DNA from: Lepidodermella squamata
Taxonomy: Eukaryota > Gastrotricha
Direction: 5' to 3'
Assembly: GCA_047495785.1 (NCBI GenBank)
Contig: JBLDXI010000007.1
Location: 2,914,001 to 2,978,000, forward strand
DNA: 64,000 nucleotides
Every line of letters begins with the position of its first letter. Position 1 is the first letter of the stretch. The position numbers and the translations under genes are program-made. A model generated the notes under the pieces. The model was not told where the DNA came from and did no database searches. It saw only the letters and a list, made by a program, of their open reading frames with translations. Of the stretch, positions 31,839-43,071 are shown piece after piece.

Positions 31839-33308
31839 ATGGAAAATCACGATGCTTCAATTTGCCGGTCGGTGAAAAATTCCGGAAAATGTGCGATCGA
31901 TACGGCTGAATTTCGGGCCTTGATGACCGAGCAATTTAGCTGGCTCGCTGATTCTCGCCACATCGGCCTCGAAAATCTGAAGCTATCCGATGAACCCGCC
32001 GGTTCTGATTTTATCGAATTGGTCCCTGCAAATTTATTCGGACCTCTTTTTCTTGTCACAGCAAGACCTCTTGAAGTGTTGGATTCTTCAAAGGCCGCCG
32101 ATGCGGTGATCGATTTTATTAAAAACCGAAATTCGCTTCAATATTCGTCTTCGTCAAAACGAAAGTACGACTCGGAAGAATTTGTATTCGAGCCTTTTGA
32201 TGCTGCTTTACTTTATATCGCACTGTCGGCTGGTAAAATCGAATTATTTAAGCAAGTTTATTCCGCGAAGTTATCGGTTATCCCGCCTTGTTTTGCCTCG
32301 CAACTGCTGATAATGGTTTTGCAACCATCCCGAGGCTGTTTTAACGAGATTGTCAACGCCTTCAATCGAAATCACAGGTGCTCAACGGCCCTATTTCTCG
32401 CTGAAAACGGGGCGGAGCTTAATGATGCAGATGTCGAGTGTAATTTAACGAAAGAATTATTAAGGCGGAATTTTTAAATGATTTTTTCAGGCGCACTTTT
32501 TGCAATAACCTGGAATTACAAGTCTTTTGACCCGCAAAATGCGCCGGCAAAAATTGCCACGAAAAATCGGCTTCTAACGGCAATATTGGCGAATTTATCG
32601 CCAATCTCACTTGCGAATTTCGTCGAGCCTGGGAAGCTCAGCATTGTCGACGATCTATGCACTTTGTTACCTGCGATTTGTCAAAATCCGGCGATTATGG
32701 AAAAAGTTTGCGATTCAGTCGAAAAATTGAAAATTCCGCCGATTTTCGACTGGTTTCACGTGTTCAACTGTTACAGCATCGTGAATTCGCGTGACAAAAC
32801 CGCGGCTCGAGAATGTGTTAGCCTAACCTTGAAATTTATAATTCTGCCATTTTTACGCTCTGGTTTCATGGCTCACGAAAGTCTTGATTTCGTTTGCGGC
32901 AATTTTTTTATTAATTTTACCGAAATTTGGGAACTGCTCGGAACCGGGTCTGATCTAAAGCGAAACTTTTTCCTAGCCGCACTTGAGTCCAGTCAACATA
33001 GAAATCTCGATTTCAACGTCTGGTTGCAAATGATGGAAATTTGGATGCGGAGTGAATTAAGAAGCGAGGCTAAAATCGCCAAGTCAAAGCAAGAAATTGA
33101 ACATTTAAAGCGGCGATTTTCGATTTCGCTTCAAAACTCAGCTCGTTCGGCGATTTTGAAGCAGCTACCGTTCGGTTTCCACAAGCGGAAAATTGCGATT
33201 GAAGACCTGCAAATCCCGAAATGCCTCGCTAAATATCTTCAATTCGAAGACCTCAACGTGGCAGTGGATCTGTCAGAAATTAGCGGATATTGGTTTAGTG
33301 ATAATTGA
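31839..33308 (+). CDS. Family D1: two-exon ankyrin-like/SOCS-box-like protein
   Basis: Exon 1 31839-32439, 51-nt intron 32440-32490 (GTAATT...TTTTTTCAG, phase 1), exon 2 32491-33308; 472 aa. Exon 1 begins MENHDASICRSVKNSGKCAI and ends in an ankyrin-like CSTALFLAENGAELNDADVE. Exon 2 has LTLKFIILPFLRSGF, equivalent to the LLRAGCTF motif of family C, a coiled-coil-like stretch (AKIAKSKQEIEHLKRRF) and the SOCS-box-like SLQNSARSAILKQLP...LQIPKCLAKYLQFEDL near residues 413-455. Short intron and intact frame make this the cleanest D gene. An AATAAA at 33315-33320 overlaps its end region. Confidence 0.8.
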
Positions 33309-33614
33309 AATTAAAATAAATATCGATCGCAGCTTTACGTTGAACGGAGATCAAGAAGCAAATCCCGGAAATTTTGAAAAAATCGGCAAAAAATATGTCT
33401 TTATTGAAAAACGTGATTGAAAAGCTACATTTACCTTAAAATATTTGACAATATTTTTTATTTTGCTGATGAAAAATATGTATTGACCCTTACTAAATTT
33501 TGAAAAAAATCAGGAATAAATTGGTACTTTTTGATATCTCGAAATTTTTATTAATCCATTTTTTATATTCCATTTAATTGCCTTGAAAATTGTTATTAGA
33601 TTTTTTTAATCAAA

Positions 33615-36600
33615 ATGAAAAATCATGATTCTTCTATTTGCCGTTCCGTAAAAATCTCTGGAAAATGTGCGATTGATACGCCCGAGTTTCGGACTTTGAT
33701 GGCCGAACAATTCAGCTGGCTAGCTAATTCTGGGCACGCCGGCCTCGAAGACATGAAACTGGTCTCGGCGGCTGATCATTCCGATTTTATCGAGCTTGTC
33801 CCAGAAAATCTATTCGAGGGCTATTTTCTGGTCTCAACTCAACCGCAAGGCACAAGGGATCTATCAATAGCTGCCAAGGGTATTATTCAAGCTATTACGA
33901 ATCGAAATGCTTCATCGCTAAAACGGAAGCATGGCGATGATGAGGATGGCCAAGTCAAATTTGAGCCCCTTGACGCTGCTTTGCTCTATGTCGCCCTTTG
34001 TTCCGATGAATTGGCGGCTTTTCGACGAGTTTACAAGGCTAAGCTATCAGTGATTCCGCCGTGCTTCGCCTCTGAGTTGTTGATCACGATATTGATACCG
34101 AGCCGAGGCTGTTTCAACCCGACGTTGAACTCTCTCATTAGTAATCACAGGTGCTCAACGGCGCTTTTTCTCGCTGAAAACGGGGCTGAGTTTAATGATA
34201 AAGATGTCGAAAGTAAGTTCCAATTTTTTCACAATTATCTTCATCAAAATAAAATTTTGTTTTCAATTTTTTTCAATTCGGCGCTAATTTCAAGGCGAAT
34301 ATTTTGGAACTCACTAGGCCGCTGCGCAATTGCGCTAATGTGCGTACAAAGTTACCCGCCAGCACCCAAATATGAGCAAACACGTTGCAATATTGCCGAA
34401 AATCGGGTAGGAAAATTGGGGAATTATCCAAATTCGGTAAAAAAATGAGAATTACCGTAATTTGGTGTGACTTTGGTTAGTGGTGTGACATTAGCATAGG
34501 TTTTTGCGAATCATCAAAATCTTCGCAAATTGACGAGCTAACCCCCTCAATAGGGGTGTCGCCGGATAGCCAGTAACCAGTAGAAACAGGTAGTGCAGTC
34601 AAAGTAACTATCAGGTACAAGCGTGGACAGGTAACGGTGGTCAATTTCACCCAAAACACATTTTAGATGCTGATGGGGTGACTTTGTACCACTCAAATAT
34701 CGATTCCGATAACGTAGAGACCCCATGAGTGGGCTACCGTTGGATAGCCTGTGAACAGAGTGGTTCGAAAATGACATTTTATTTCGATTTCGATCGTATG
34801 GATTCCTTTGGTTAGTCACCCAAATTCTACCGGAAATCGAACTTTTAAAGAAACTTTACCTGTACATTTACATTTTATACTCGGTAATAAGTCGGATTGG
34901 TGTACATAAGACACATCTAGGCCTGGCTTCCCTTGGACTATCCAGCGGTATTCCACTCATGGGTTCTTTACCTTGCCGGTTTCGATATTTGAGCGGCCAA
35001 AGTCACCCCCTTTTTGTCATGTCAGAGTCACCCCGCCGGCCAAAGTCAACCCAAATTACTGTATCTTGCCTCTCTTTTTCCTGATACTTTATAATTCTTT
35101 GAGCAAAACCTGATTTTTAACGTGCGAAAAATTGACGATGGTTGGTTTCACGACGGCTGATATCGGAAATATCAATGATTTGTAAAATCGATACTTGGAA
35201 TCGATATCGCCTCTGCAGGCTGAAGTGCTCCCGCAAACTGACCGTTCATAGCGCAAAAATGACGCAATATGAATATCTATCGGTTAGGCATGATAACAAA
35301 GAATTTGAGAGTCAGGTGCAGGCTAGATACTCGAAAAAACATATTTATGGGAAATTTGGTGCTGGAACCCATTTTAATTCCGCCTGTTCATTCCTATTAA
35401 TGGCAATCTTGTTCGATGAATCTCATCAGAAATGTAAAACCTGAATTTAGTGCGACCCTGTTATTTCTCATGTTATAAGGAGGATGGAGGCATCCTTGAT
35501 GTTTAACCCTTGTCGGAACTTTAGGGGCCTCGGAGGCCCCGGGGTTAACTTTCGCGTAATTTTCTCTGAAACGATAGCAGATTCTACCTTGTCGTTTTAG
35601 GAATGCCTCAATGACTTAGTTACTATCATTTTCATAACAAAAAATCGGGCACCGGACCTATTACGTAATAGTTGTGGGGCGTTAATTGAGGCAAGCCCTC
35701 AAAATCCAACAGGGGCCTCTCAGGCCCCATAGGAATTTATTTCTTCATTCGATTTGTTCAAACGCTAATATCATGTCATAATTGGTGGTTGTGTCCATAC
35801 TCATTAACTATCTATCATGATCAACTAATTCACACTTATATTCAAGGTTTATTGCCATCTAATTAGGGCGTTACGTAATATAGCTAATTTGCTAATTAGT
35901 TAATTACTAATTGATCAATTTATTAGTTTTGTCACTGAAATTACTAAAATCTTATTAAAACTATTAATTATGATGATTAAGGTGGATATTGGCGTTAATT
36001 CAAGGGGTTTATTCATGTCAAAAACTGAAAAATGCATACTGATAACCCCTTACAATAGAAAGTCCAGTCATTTATGTTTTTGGTTTACTGATTGATTGAT
36101 TTCTTATCGATTCCTAATTGGTAATGGAGTTGATCGAGAGTGTTATGCCCAGGCTGCTTGGCCGATAGATGGGACGGAGTGGGGATGAAATGGGCTTTTT
36201 AGGGGCGATAGGGTCCCCGGTTAAGTCAAGCAATGAAAAACGAGGATTATGCTCCTCTTAGAATGACAGGTCTCATTAATCGATCGATTTTTCTCGATAC
36301 GGTAGTCCAAATCGATACGACTTTCTTGCCATCCCCCGACTATTTTGATCTCCCGAAGTCATACCAACTATGCTGACGTAGTTTACTTCTACTATATGCT
36401 TGTTTTTATGAAAAAAAGAAGAGGGGCCTGTCAGGCCCCTATAGGTCTGCTGTGTAAGTTTAACCCAAGAGTCCGACAAGGGTTAAACCCTAAAAAAACT
36501 GTTTTATTTTATTTAAATAAAAAATTGAAAACTTTAATTATATTTTAATTGAAATGTTATTTTCTCGAGAATTCTCGTAACTTCCAAAAATCGGCCAAAC

Positions 36601-37502
36601 CTCACTTGTTGTTGTATTATCAACAAATATTATACTAGCGAAAATTGTTTGGTAAAATTTCTAATTATTCATTGATTTTTTCAGGTGCACTTTTTGCGAT
36701 GACGTGGAATTTTAAAACATTCAACTGGCAAAATCTGCCGGCGAAATTGTTGACCAAAAGTCGCTTGTTATCAGTAATACTACCGAAATTGTCTTCAAAG
36801 TCGCTGGCAAATTTCGATGAAAATGGAAAGCTAAGCATTGTCGATGATTTGAGCGCACTCTTACCTGCGATTTGCAACCACCCTGCGATTATGGAGAAAA
36901 TCTGCGAGGCGATTCAACACTCAGCGAGCCAACCGATTTTCAACTGGTTTCACGTATTCAACTGCTACGACATAGTTGAGGCACGCAATGAAACTGCGGC
37001 TAGACAACGTGTTAGTGTCACTTTGAAATTTATCATTCTGCCGTTTATACGATCTGGCTTCACGGCTGATGGGAGTCTTGATTTGTCTAACGAAGAATCT
37101 CTGGCTAATTTTATCGAAATTTGGGAACTACTTGAAACTGGGTCTGAATTGCAGCAGAAATTTCTGGCGTCTGCCCTTCAATGTCTAAGTAAAAGAGCCG
37201 TGAATTTTTCGGCCTGGTTACGCTTGGCTGAAGACCGGATGCGGAGTCGAGGAAGAGCCCAGGCTGAAATAGATCAAATGAAGAAGGAAATCGATATTTT
37301 AAGGCGGCGATATGTTGTTATCTCTCTTCAAAATTCAGCTCGTTTGGCAATTTTGGGACAACTACCACACGGCATGAGCAAGCGCAAATCGGCTGTTTAC
37401 GATCTTCCTATTCCGAAATGTCTCGCGAATTATCTTCAATTTGATGATCTCGATTTTACTGTTGATTTGTCGAAAATTAGTGCATATTGGTTTGATGTTT
37501 GA
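33615..37502 (+). CDS. Family D2: ankyrin-like/SOCS-box-like protein with TE-filled intron
   Basis: Exon 1 33615-34212, intron 34213-36684 (GTAAGT...TTTTTTCAG, phase 1), exon 2 36685-37502; 471 aa. Exon lengths mod 3 match D1, which supports the joins. It begins MKNHDSSICRSVKISGKCAI and exon 1 carries a charged insert (SLKRKHGDDEDG). It ends exon 1 with CSTALFLAENGAEFNDKDVE, then has LTL..IILPFIRSGFTA and the SOCS-box-like SLQNSARLAILGQLP...LPIPKCLANYLQFDDL. The intron, 51 nt in D1, has grown to 2.5 kb through at least two transposon insertions and an R1 repeat. Extending exon 1 past the donor reads into unrelated sequence. Confidence 0.78.
34455..35061. mobile_element. Tc1-like MITE in D2 intron
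   Basis: Ends are imperfect inverted repeats, CCGTAATTTGGTGTGACTTT on the left and the complement of CAGTAATTTGGGTTGACTTT on the right. They are flanked by TA at 34453-34454 and 35062-35063. 607 bp, no transposase. Internal GTGAC/GTCAC repeats and a repeated GGATAGCC motif are present. Confidence 0.75.
35150..35375 (+). repeat. Dispersed repeat R1, copy 2
   Basis: Matches 28297-28520 (GGCTGATATCGG..., AATCGATATCG, CTATCGGTTAGGCATGATAA, CATATTTATGGG). Confidence 0.7.
35507..36482. mobile_element. piggyBac-like MITE with GGGGCC palindromes
   Basis: Inverted ends CCCTTGTCGGA (35507 onward) and TCCGACAAGGG (to 36482) lie between TTAA sites at 35503-35506 and 36483-36486. 976 bp and no transposase. 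The palindrome GGGGCCTnnnAGGCCCC occurs near 35522, 35712 and 36423. Its TIR differs from the other two TTAA elements in the window, so it is a separate family. Confidence 0.8.
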
Positions 37503-37560
37503 TGATATTTGGATTGAATATTGATTGCATGTCTTCATGTTTTCTTTTCATGTAATTAAC

Positions 37561-37590
37561 AATTGAACAATTGAACAATTGAACAATTGA
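37561..37590 (+). repeat. 8-bp tandem repeat (AATTGAAC)n
   Basis: Just under four units in the 3' flank of D2. The equivalent flank after D4 has no expansion. Confidence 0.85.
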
Positions 37591-37689
37591 ATTAACAATA
37601 CAGGTGCGTGAATCAATTGTCTAATTAGAATACAAAATAAAAATAATTGAAATTGAACGCGTTTAGTTTTAGTATTTTTTAAAATTGAG

Positions 37690-38389
37690 ATGAAAAATCA
37701 CGATTCTTCGATTTGCCGCTCGGTGAAAAAATCCGGAAAATGTGCGATCGATACGGCTGAATTTCGGGCCTTGATGGCCGAACAATTTAGCTGGCTAGGT
37801 GATTCTCGTCAAATCGGCCTCGACAATGTGAAGCTGTCGCAGCTGAAATCGACGGTTCTGCTTTTATCGAATTGGTTGTTCACTGAAACTTTAAGCGGAC
37901 CTTATTTTCTAATCTCAGTAAGAACTCGAGCGTTGAATTTATTAGAGGCCGCCTATGCGGTAATTAATTTTATTACAACCGAAATTCGCTACATTATTCG
38001 TCTTCGTCAAAACGAAAGCACGACGACGAAGAATTTTATGGTAATCTGGGAGCTGCTCGGATACCGATCTGATCTACAGCGAAAAATATTCCTCGAGTAC
38101 GGTCAAAGGAAAAATCTCGACTTCAACGTCTGGCTGGAAATACTGGAAATTTGGATGCGGAGTGAAATCGCCAAATCGCCAAGTCAAAGCAGGACATTGA
38201 ATACAGTATTTGGAGCGACGATTTTCGATTTCAGCTCGTTCGGCGATTCTGAAGCTACCGTTCGGTTTCTAAAAGCGTAAGTCTGCGATTGAATCCCTGC
38301 CAGTACCGAAAATTTCTCGCTATTTTGAAGATTTTAAAGTGGCAGTGGATTTTTCAGAAATCAGCGGATGTTGGTTTAGTGATAATTGA
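37690..38389 (+). pseudogene. Family D3, internal deletion
   Basis: Starts as a D gene (MKNHDSSICRSVKKSGKCAI...EQFSWLGDSRQIGLDN). Near 38010-38040 it then jumps from the exon 1 charged region (RQNES, a frame-shifted version of the SSSKRK segment) straight into the middle of exon 2 (NFMVIWELLGYRSDLQR). This removes the ankyrin-like part, the intron and the IILPFLRSGF motif. A small frameshift already precedes this near 37840 (LSQLKSTVLLLSNWL), and further deletions after about 38190 disrupt the SOCS-box-like end. The relic of the C-terminus can be traced to the TGA at 38387-38389. A poly(A) signal and TTTTAG leader precede it as in D1. Confidence 0.85.
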
Positions 38390-38508
38390 AATAAATAATT
38401 AACCCACGCAGTTTTACGTTGAACTGAAATCACTGAGTAACTTCCGTGAAATTTTGAACAAAGTTGAAAAGTTGGCAGCGCGGCACAAGGAACCTCAAGG
38501 CATGTTTA

Positions 38509-38954
38509 GTGCTGTCTAACCCGGACTCTGGTAGCGCCGGGCAAAACAGTCCGGTTAAGACAAAGTCCGGATTATTTTAAATCGGAATGAGTCCGTCCGT
38601 ATTAGGAAATATTAGTAAAAAATTACGTTAACTTTCACGTGATTTTTCAAATCTTCGAAGTTCGAAGTCATTCAAGTCATACCTTTCCTCATAAAAATTG
38701 AACTAAATAACCCTTGGTACTAAATCCGGGATGCTTGCCCGATTGCAAAATTTTAAATTGTTGAGGTGTGCCTGGCAGGTGCTTGCATTTTACTCCAAAT
38801 GGTCTACAAAATCGACCTTTTTCATGCCTAACTCAGACCCCGAAATCCGTCCGGTTTATACCACCAGTCCGGTTCAGCCAGTAAATTTACTTTGTCAAGT
38901 CGACTCTTTTGGATCGAGCCAACCAAAAGCATCCGGTTTAGACAAATTACACTG
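38509..38954. mobile_element. pogo-like MITE, copy 1
   Basis: Left end TA|GTGCTGTCTAACCCGGACTC and right end complementary to CAGTGTAATTTGTCTAAACC. The interior is full of TCCGG/CCGGA motifs. The sister copy at 44292-44716 keeps TA on both sides, which fixes the boundaries. Confidence 0.6.
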
Positions 38955-39345
38955 TCTTTATATTTTGCTTATAAAATAAAACTTTCAGCTCAACTTTCCG
39001 CTTTCAACAAACAATAACTTGTTGAAGAAATGTGTACACGTAGGCGATGTAGGTTTTTATCGTTACACAGACTGCAGTAAAACTTATTGCCATGAATCCG
39101 TCTAGTAGTATAGGGTTTACAATGATTAAACGTCAGAAGAGTAATATATAGGCATACTTATTGCTTATTATTCATTCAGCTTACTTTTACAATTTCAAAT
39201 TCTTATTATTATCATTTTTTACTGTTAACACATTAGTATTCGCTTAACTGTAGAAAAACTGTGGCTATATAGCTTCTAAAATGCTCACGTATTTTCCCCC
39301 GCCCCCTTCCCCATAGAACCTCCTATTTAGTCCACAAATAAAAAA

Positions 39346-40363
39346 GGGTGTACATTTTCCTACCATCAATTTTGGGACTTTCACCATCAAATTTCGTCTT
39401 TTAGCAACGAAACCAATGTCGCCATCAATTTAGGTACTTTCGCCAGTGTAACTTGCGTGACGAGTAGTAAAAGGCACTGCGTAAACTGCTAAGCTTTATT
39501 TATTTATTTATTTAAGAGCACAAATCCCAAAGTTGAGAGCTCGCAGAAAAGAAAGTTTGCTTGAATCAAAAATGAGTAGCAGATTATCTTGTCAATTCGG
39601 TCCGTTTCAGCATCAGTATATCCGTATATCAGTAAATATATATTTACAAAAAGCCGTAAACCTTGCACAATGAGCCCGGCCGCCAGCCGCTTCCGAGGCC
39701 ACGGAGAATCCAATATGGCGTCCGGTGACATCGGTCACGGCGGCAGCCGTCTCATATATCTACCAGGCCGCGGATCGCCGCCGTCACGGCTCGGCGGGCA
39801 GCCGGTGATCGGCGTCGCATTCGCTTCACCGGTGGCCAGCTGTGCCGCGTTGCGTAACGGCGGTTACAGCCAGCAAAATGGTTTTTCTCGCCAACAAATC
39901 CGAAAATACCCGCTAATTAAGCCCAGAGTTGTTGCCAAAAAGCGTGCCAAATCGTTGGCGCGGGCGGTTAAGTCTGATTTGGGATTTTTCGCATGTCAGT
40001 TTTGAAGTAAAAGTTTTACTTAACTCAATTACATGAAATTCTACATGAAATTTTAATTTACTTCTTACCTTATAGTATTACCCTAAAACTGACATGAGCA
40101 AGCTCTAATTCCTCTGCGCTAACGATGGCACGCCACTTGGCTATGTTTTGAACAACTTTAGGCTAAATCAGCGGGTATTTTCGGATTTGTTGGCGAGAAA
40201 AGCCATTTTGCTGGCGAAAGTACCTAAATTGATGGCGACATTGGTTTCTTTGATGGTGAAAGTCCCAAAATTGATGGTGAAATTTGAATTTTCCGGTTTG
40301 ATGGTGAACGTCTCGAAATTGATGGTGAAAGTCCCGAAATTGATTGCAGAAAGCATTTTCCCC
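39346..40363. mobile_element. MULE/foldback-like element, 9-bp TSD
   Basis: AATAAAAAA occurs at 39337-39345 and again at 40364-40372, flanking 1,018 bp that are absent from the paralogous segments near 45127 and 55980. The element starts GGGTGTACATTTTCC and ends ...CATTTTCCCC. Both arms contain tandem versions of a ~27-bp unit (CACCATCAATTTNGGGACTTT), two or three on the left and about four, inverted, on the right. A second inner inverted repeat (39877-39930 and 40166-40216) surrounds a GC-rich centre. No transposase recognised. The ORFs at 39589 and 40163 are translations of these arms. Confidence 0.75.
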
Positions 40364-40427
40364 AATAAAAAAGGTGTTCCTCCAGTTAAATAACCACTCG
40401 CATGCATACCAACCTCTACACATAGCC

Positions 40428-40506
40428 ACATTTTTTACAGTGTTAAAATTAGATGTTACGATGCTGCTGCACGAGGAAAAAATCAGAAATCAATCAACAT
40501 ATCAAA
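40428..40506 (+). promoter_or_regulatory. Leader and acceptor of D4, conserved in D6 and D7
   Basis: TTTTTTACAG|TGTT about 65 bp before the ATG is repeated before D6 (near 45191-45203) and D7 (near 56047-56058). Upstream of it the three copies share a block with CTGTGGCTATATAGCTTCTA and CCCCCGCC...CCCATAGAACC, a candidate promoter with a TATATA element. Confidence 0.45.
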
Positions 40507-42780
40507 ATGGAGGAAGATCACGACTCTTCTATTTGCCGTTCCGTGAAAATGTCTGGAAAATGTGCGATTGATACGCCCGAGTTTCGAACTTTAATGGCCG
40601 AACAATTCAGCTGGCTAGCTAATTCCGGGCACGCCGGCCTCGAAAACATGACACTGGCCTCGGCCGCTGACCATCTCGATTTTATCGAGCTTGTCCCTGA
40701 AAATCTTTTCGAGGGCCACTTTCTGGTCTCAACTCAACCGCAAGGTACGAGGGATCTATCAATAGCTGCCAAGAGTATTATTCAAGCTATTGTGAATCGA
40801 AATTCTTCATCGCTGAAATTTGAGCCCCTCGACGCTGCTTTGCTCTATGTCGCCTTTTGTTACAATTATTTGGCGGTTTTTCGACGAGTGTACGCGGCTA
40901 AACTATCAGTTATTCCACCGTGTTTCGCCTCAGCGTTATTGATCAAGATGATTCGACTGAGTGGCAGCTTGGACATGTTAAATATTTCATGTTTCATGTG
41001 AATATCTTTAAATATTTTATTAGAGATCACCACTGCTCAACGGCGCTTTTTCTAGTTGAAAGCGGGGCGGAGTTGAATGATAAAGATGTCGATAGTAAGT
41101 GACGATTTCTTTTCATTTAAATTGATGTATTAGATACCAATGTATTTCTCCAAAATCAAAATTGGGGTTACCGAAAGTAGAGGTGCAGCGGTTATAATTA
41201 AAAGCTCGGCCCGAACCGGCGGGCCGGGCCGTCAAACTTCTGACGAGGCCCGGGTTAACCCGGGTTTGACCGCGGTTAACCGAATTAACCGTTATATATT
41301 TGAAAATTCTGAAAAATCGATCAAAATCGATGATCGATTATCGATATTCGATAATTCGGTATACAGGATGACAAAATGGATTGAAAATACGGAAAAGATT
41401 TTCAGCCCCAACCGTTCACAGATGAGCGTTTGGCAAGGGGGTCCCATATCTTCTTTCTGAGTGATCGAGCTTCAGCGATTTTTCGCAAATCGATAGTATA
41501 TGAAAGTATTGGCAAATTTGGTACCGCTGGAAAGCCCATGAAGCAAGCTATTTTTCAGGGAAGTTTTTATATTTTTATCAGTTATGCACAAATTGATATT
41601 CGGGGCTAAAGCTCTAAGTGTCCAAATTTGGGGTGTTTTTGGGCGTGTCACGGTAAAGAGCGGCAGAGCGAAAAATTATATTTCTCAATTTTTTGAAAAC
41701 CAGATGATGCGCCATCTTTTCATAATTTCATGTCCAAATCGTACCAATTCTGTTTTTGATCGCCAAAAATCAGGTAAAAATCGATAAATCGGGGCTCACC
41801 TTACACCTTACACCTTACTCCTGGAATAGAACTGATTTTTTATTGTTAATCATCGAGAAACATGGTTTTGTCCATAATTTCCTGCTCTTACTGTATTGTT
41901 ATATGTTATGAAGCGGACAATTTTTCCCAATGATTAGTTCATTTTTTCAGGAGCACTTCCTGCGATTATTTGGAGTTTCAGACCAGTCAGCGGCCAGTAT
42001 CAGTCGGCGATATTGTGGACAAAAAGTCGCCTGTTATCGTTAATGATACCGAAAATGCCTCCAACGTCGCTGGTAAAATTCCATGGGGAAAGGGGCCTTG
42101 TCGATAATTTGAGCATGCTATTACCTGCGATTTGCAACCATCCTGTGATTATGGAGAAAATTTGCGATGCATTTCAACACTCAACGAGCCGACCGACTTT
42201 CAACTGGGTTGACTTCTTCATTGGCCGCGTAGTATTTACGTCTGCCAATGAAACTTTGGCTAGAGAATACGTCAGTCTTACTTTAAAATATATCATTCTA
42301 CCACTTTTACGGTCTGGCTTCACGGCTCGCAAAAATCTCTATTCGTCTCACAACCCAGAGAGCTGCATGGTTACTTTTCGCGGCATTTGGGAACTACTTA
42401 AAAATGAGTCTGAATTGCAGCACAAATTCCTGGCGGCTGTCCTTCAATGCGTCAGCGAAAGAACGTTTGACAGTTGGTCAAGCCGGATGGAAGCACTTAC
42501 GCTATGTCAAGGAAGAGCCCAGGCTGAAATCGATCAAACGAATAAGGCACTTGAAAATTTTAGGCGGCGATATTTCAACTCTCTGCAAAATTCAGCTCGT
42601 TTCGCCATTTGGAGGCAACTACCCTGGGGCATGAGTAGGCGCAAATCGGCTATTGACAGCCTGCCTCTTCCGAAATGTCTCGCGAATTATCTTCAATTTG
42701 ATGATCTCGATTTTGCTGTTGATTTGTCGTATATGAACGCAGTTTGGTTTGGTAATGTGAGTGGTTTAATAATGTGGTGA
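40507..42780 (+). CDS. Family D4: ankyrin-like/SOCS-box-like protein, probably three exons
   Basis: Start MEEDHDSSICRSVKMSGKCA at 40507; the in-frame ATG at 40453 lies in the leader. The frame is kept only if a 47-nt intron, 40977-41023 (GTTAAAT...TTATTAG), is removed. Exons are then 40507-40976, 41024-41094 and 41951-42780, with the usual phase-1 main intron 41095-41950; 456 aa. The charged SLKRKH-D insert of D2 and D6 is missing. Exon 3 has LTLKYIILPLLRSGFTA and SLQNSARFAIWRQLPWGMSR with LPLPKCLANYLQFDDL, then an altered, slightly longer C-terminus (VWFGNVSGLIMW). Without the small intron it would be a frameshifted pseudogene. Confidence 0.65.
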
Positions 42781-43071
42781 TGGTGGTGCGGTCGAGCGGT
42801 CGGGTATTTTTTAGCTGATTAATTAGATGGAGATGAATGAAAAATACAGGCAAAAACTACTACCACAACAAAATTCACCACCTCACCACCACACCATCGA
42901 CGCAGCAAATAAAAATGGACTTCGACCCTGCAAACCCGGCCTACAATGTCATGTTTTCTTTTCATGTAATTAACACTTGAATACAGGTGCGTGTGTCAAT
43001 TGTCTAATTAGAATGCAACATTAAAATAATTGAAATTGAATGCGCTTATTTTTAGTATTTTTGAAATTGAG

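Larger units (their letters stand above)
37690..40506 (+). repeat. Segmental duplication X, copy 1
   Basis: D pseudogene, pogo-like element, then a ~500-bp leader block up to the D4 start. Corresponds to 43072-45236 (copy 2) and 54957-56119 (copy 3, lacking the pseudogene). This copy uniquely carries the 1,018-bp MULE-like insertion. Confidence 0.8.

Noticed and set aside
39589-40005. 138-aa ORF as a possible gene
   Set aside because: Lies inside the 9-bp-TSD foldback element and its C-terminal part is the translated inverted repeat, which also appears on the minus strand at 40163-40429.
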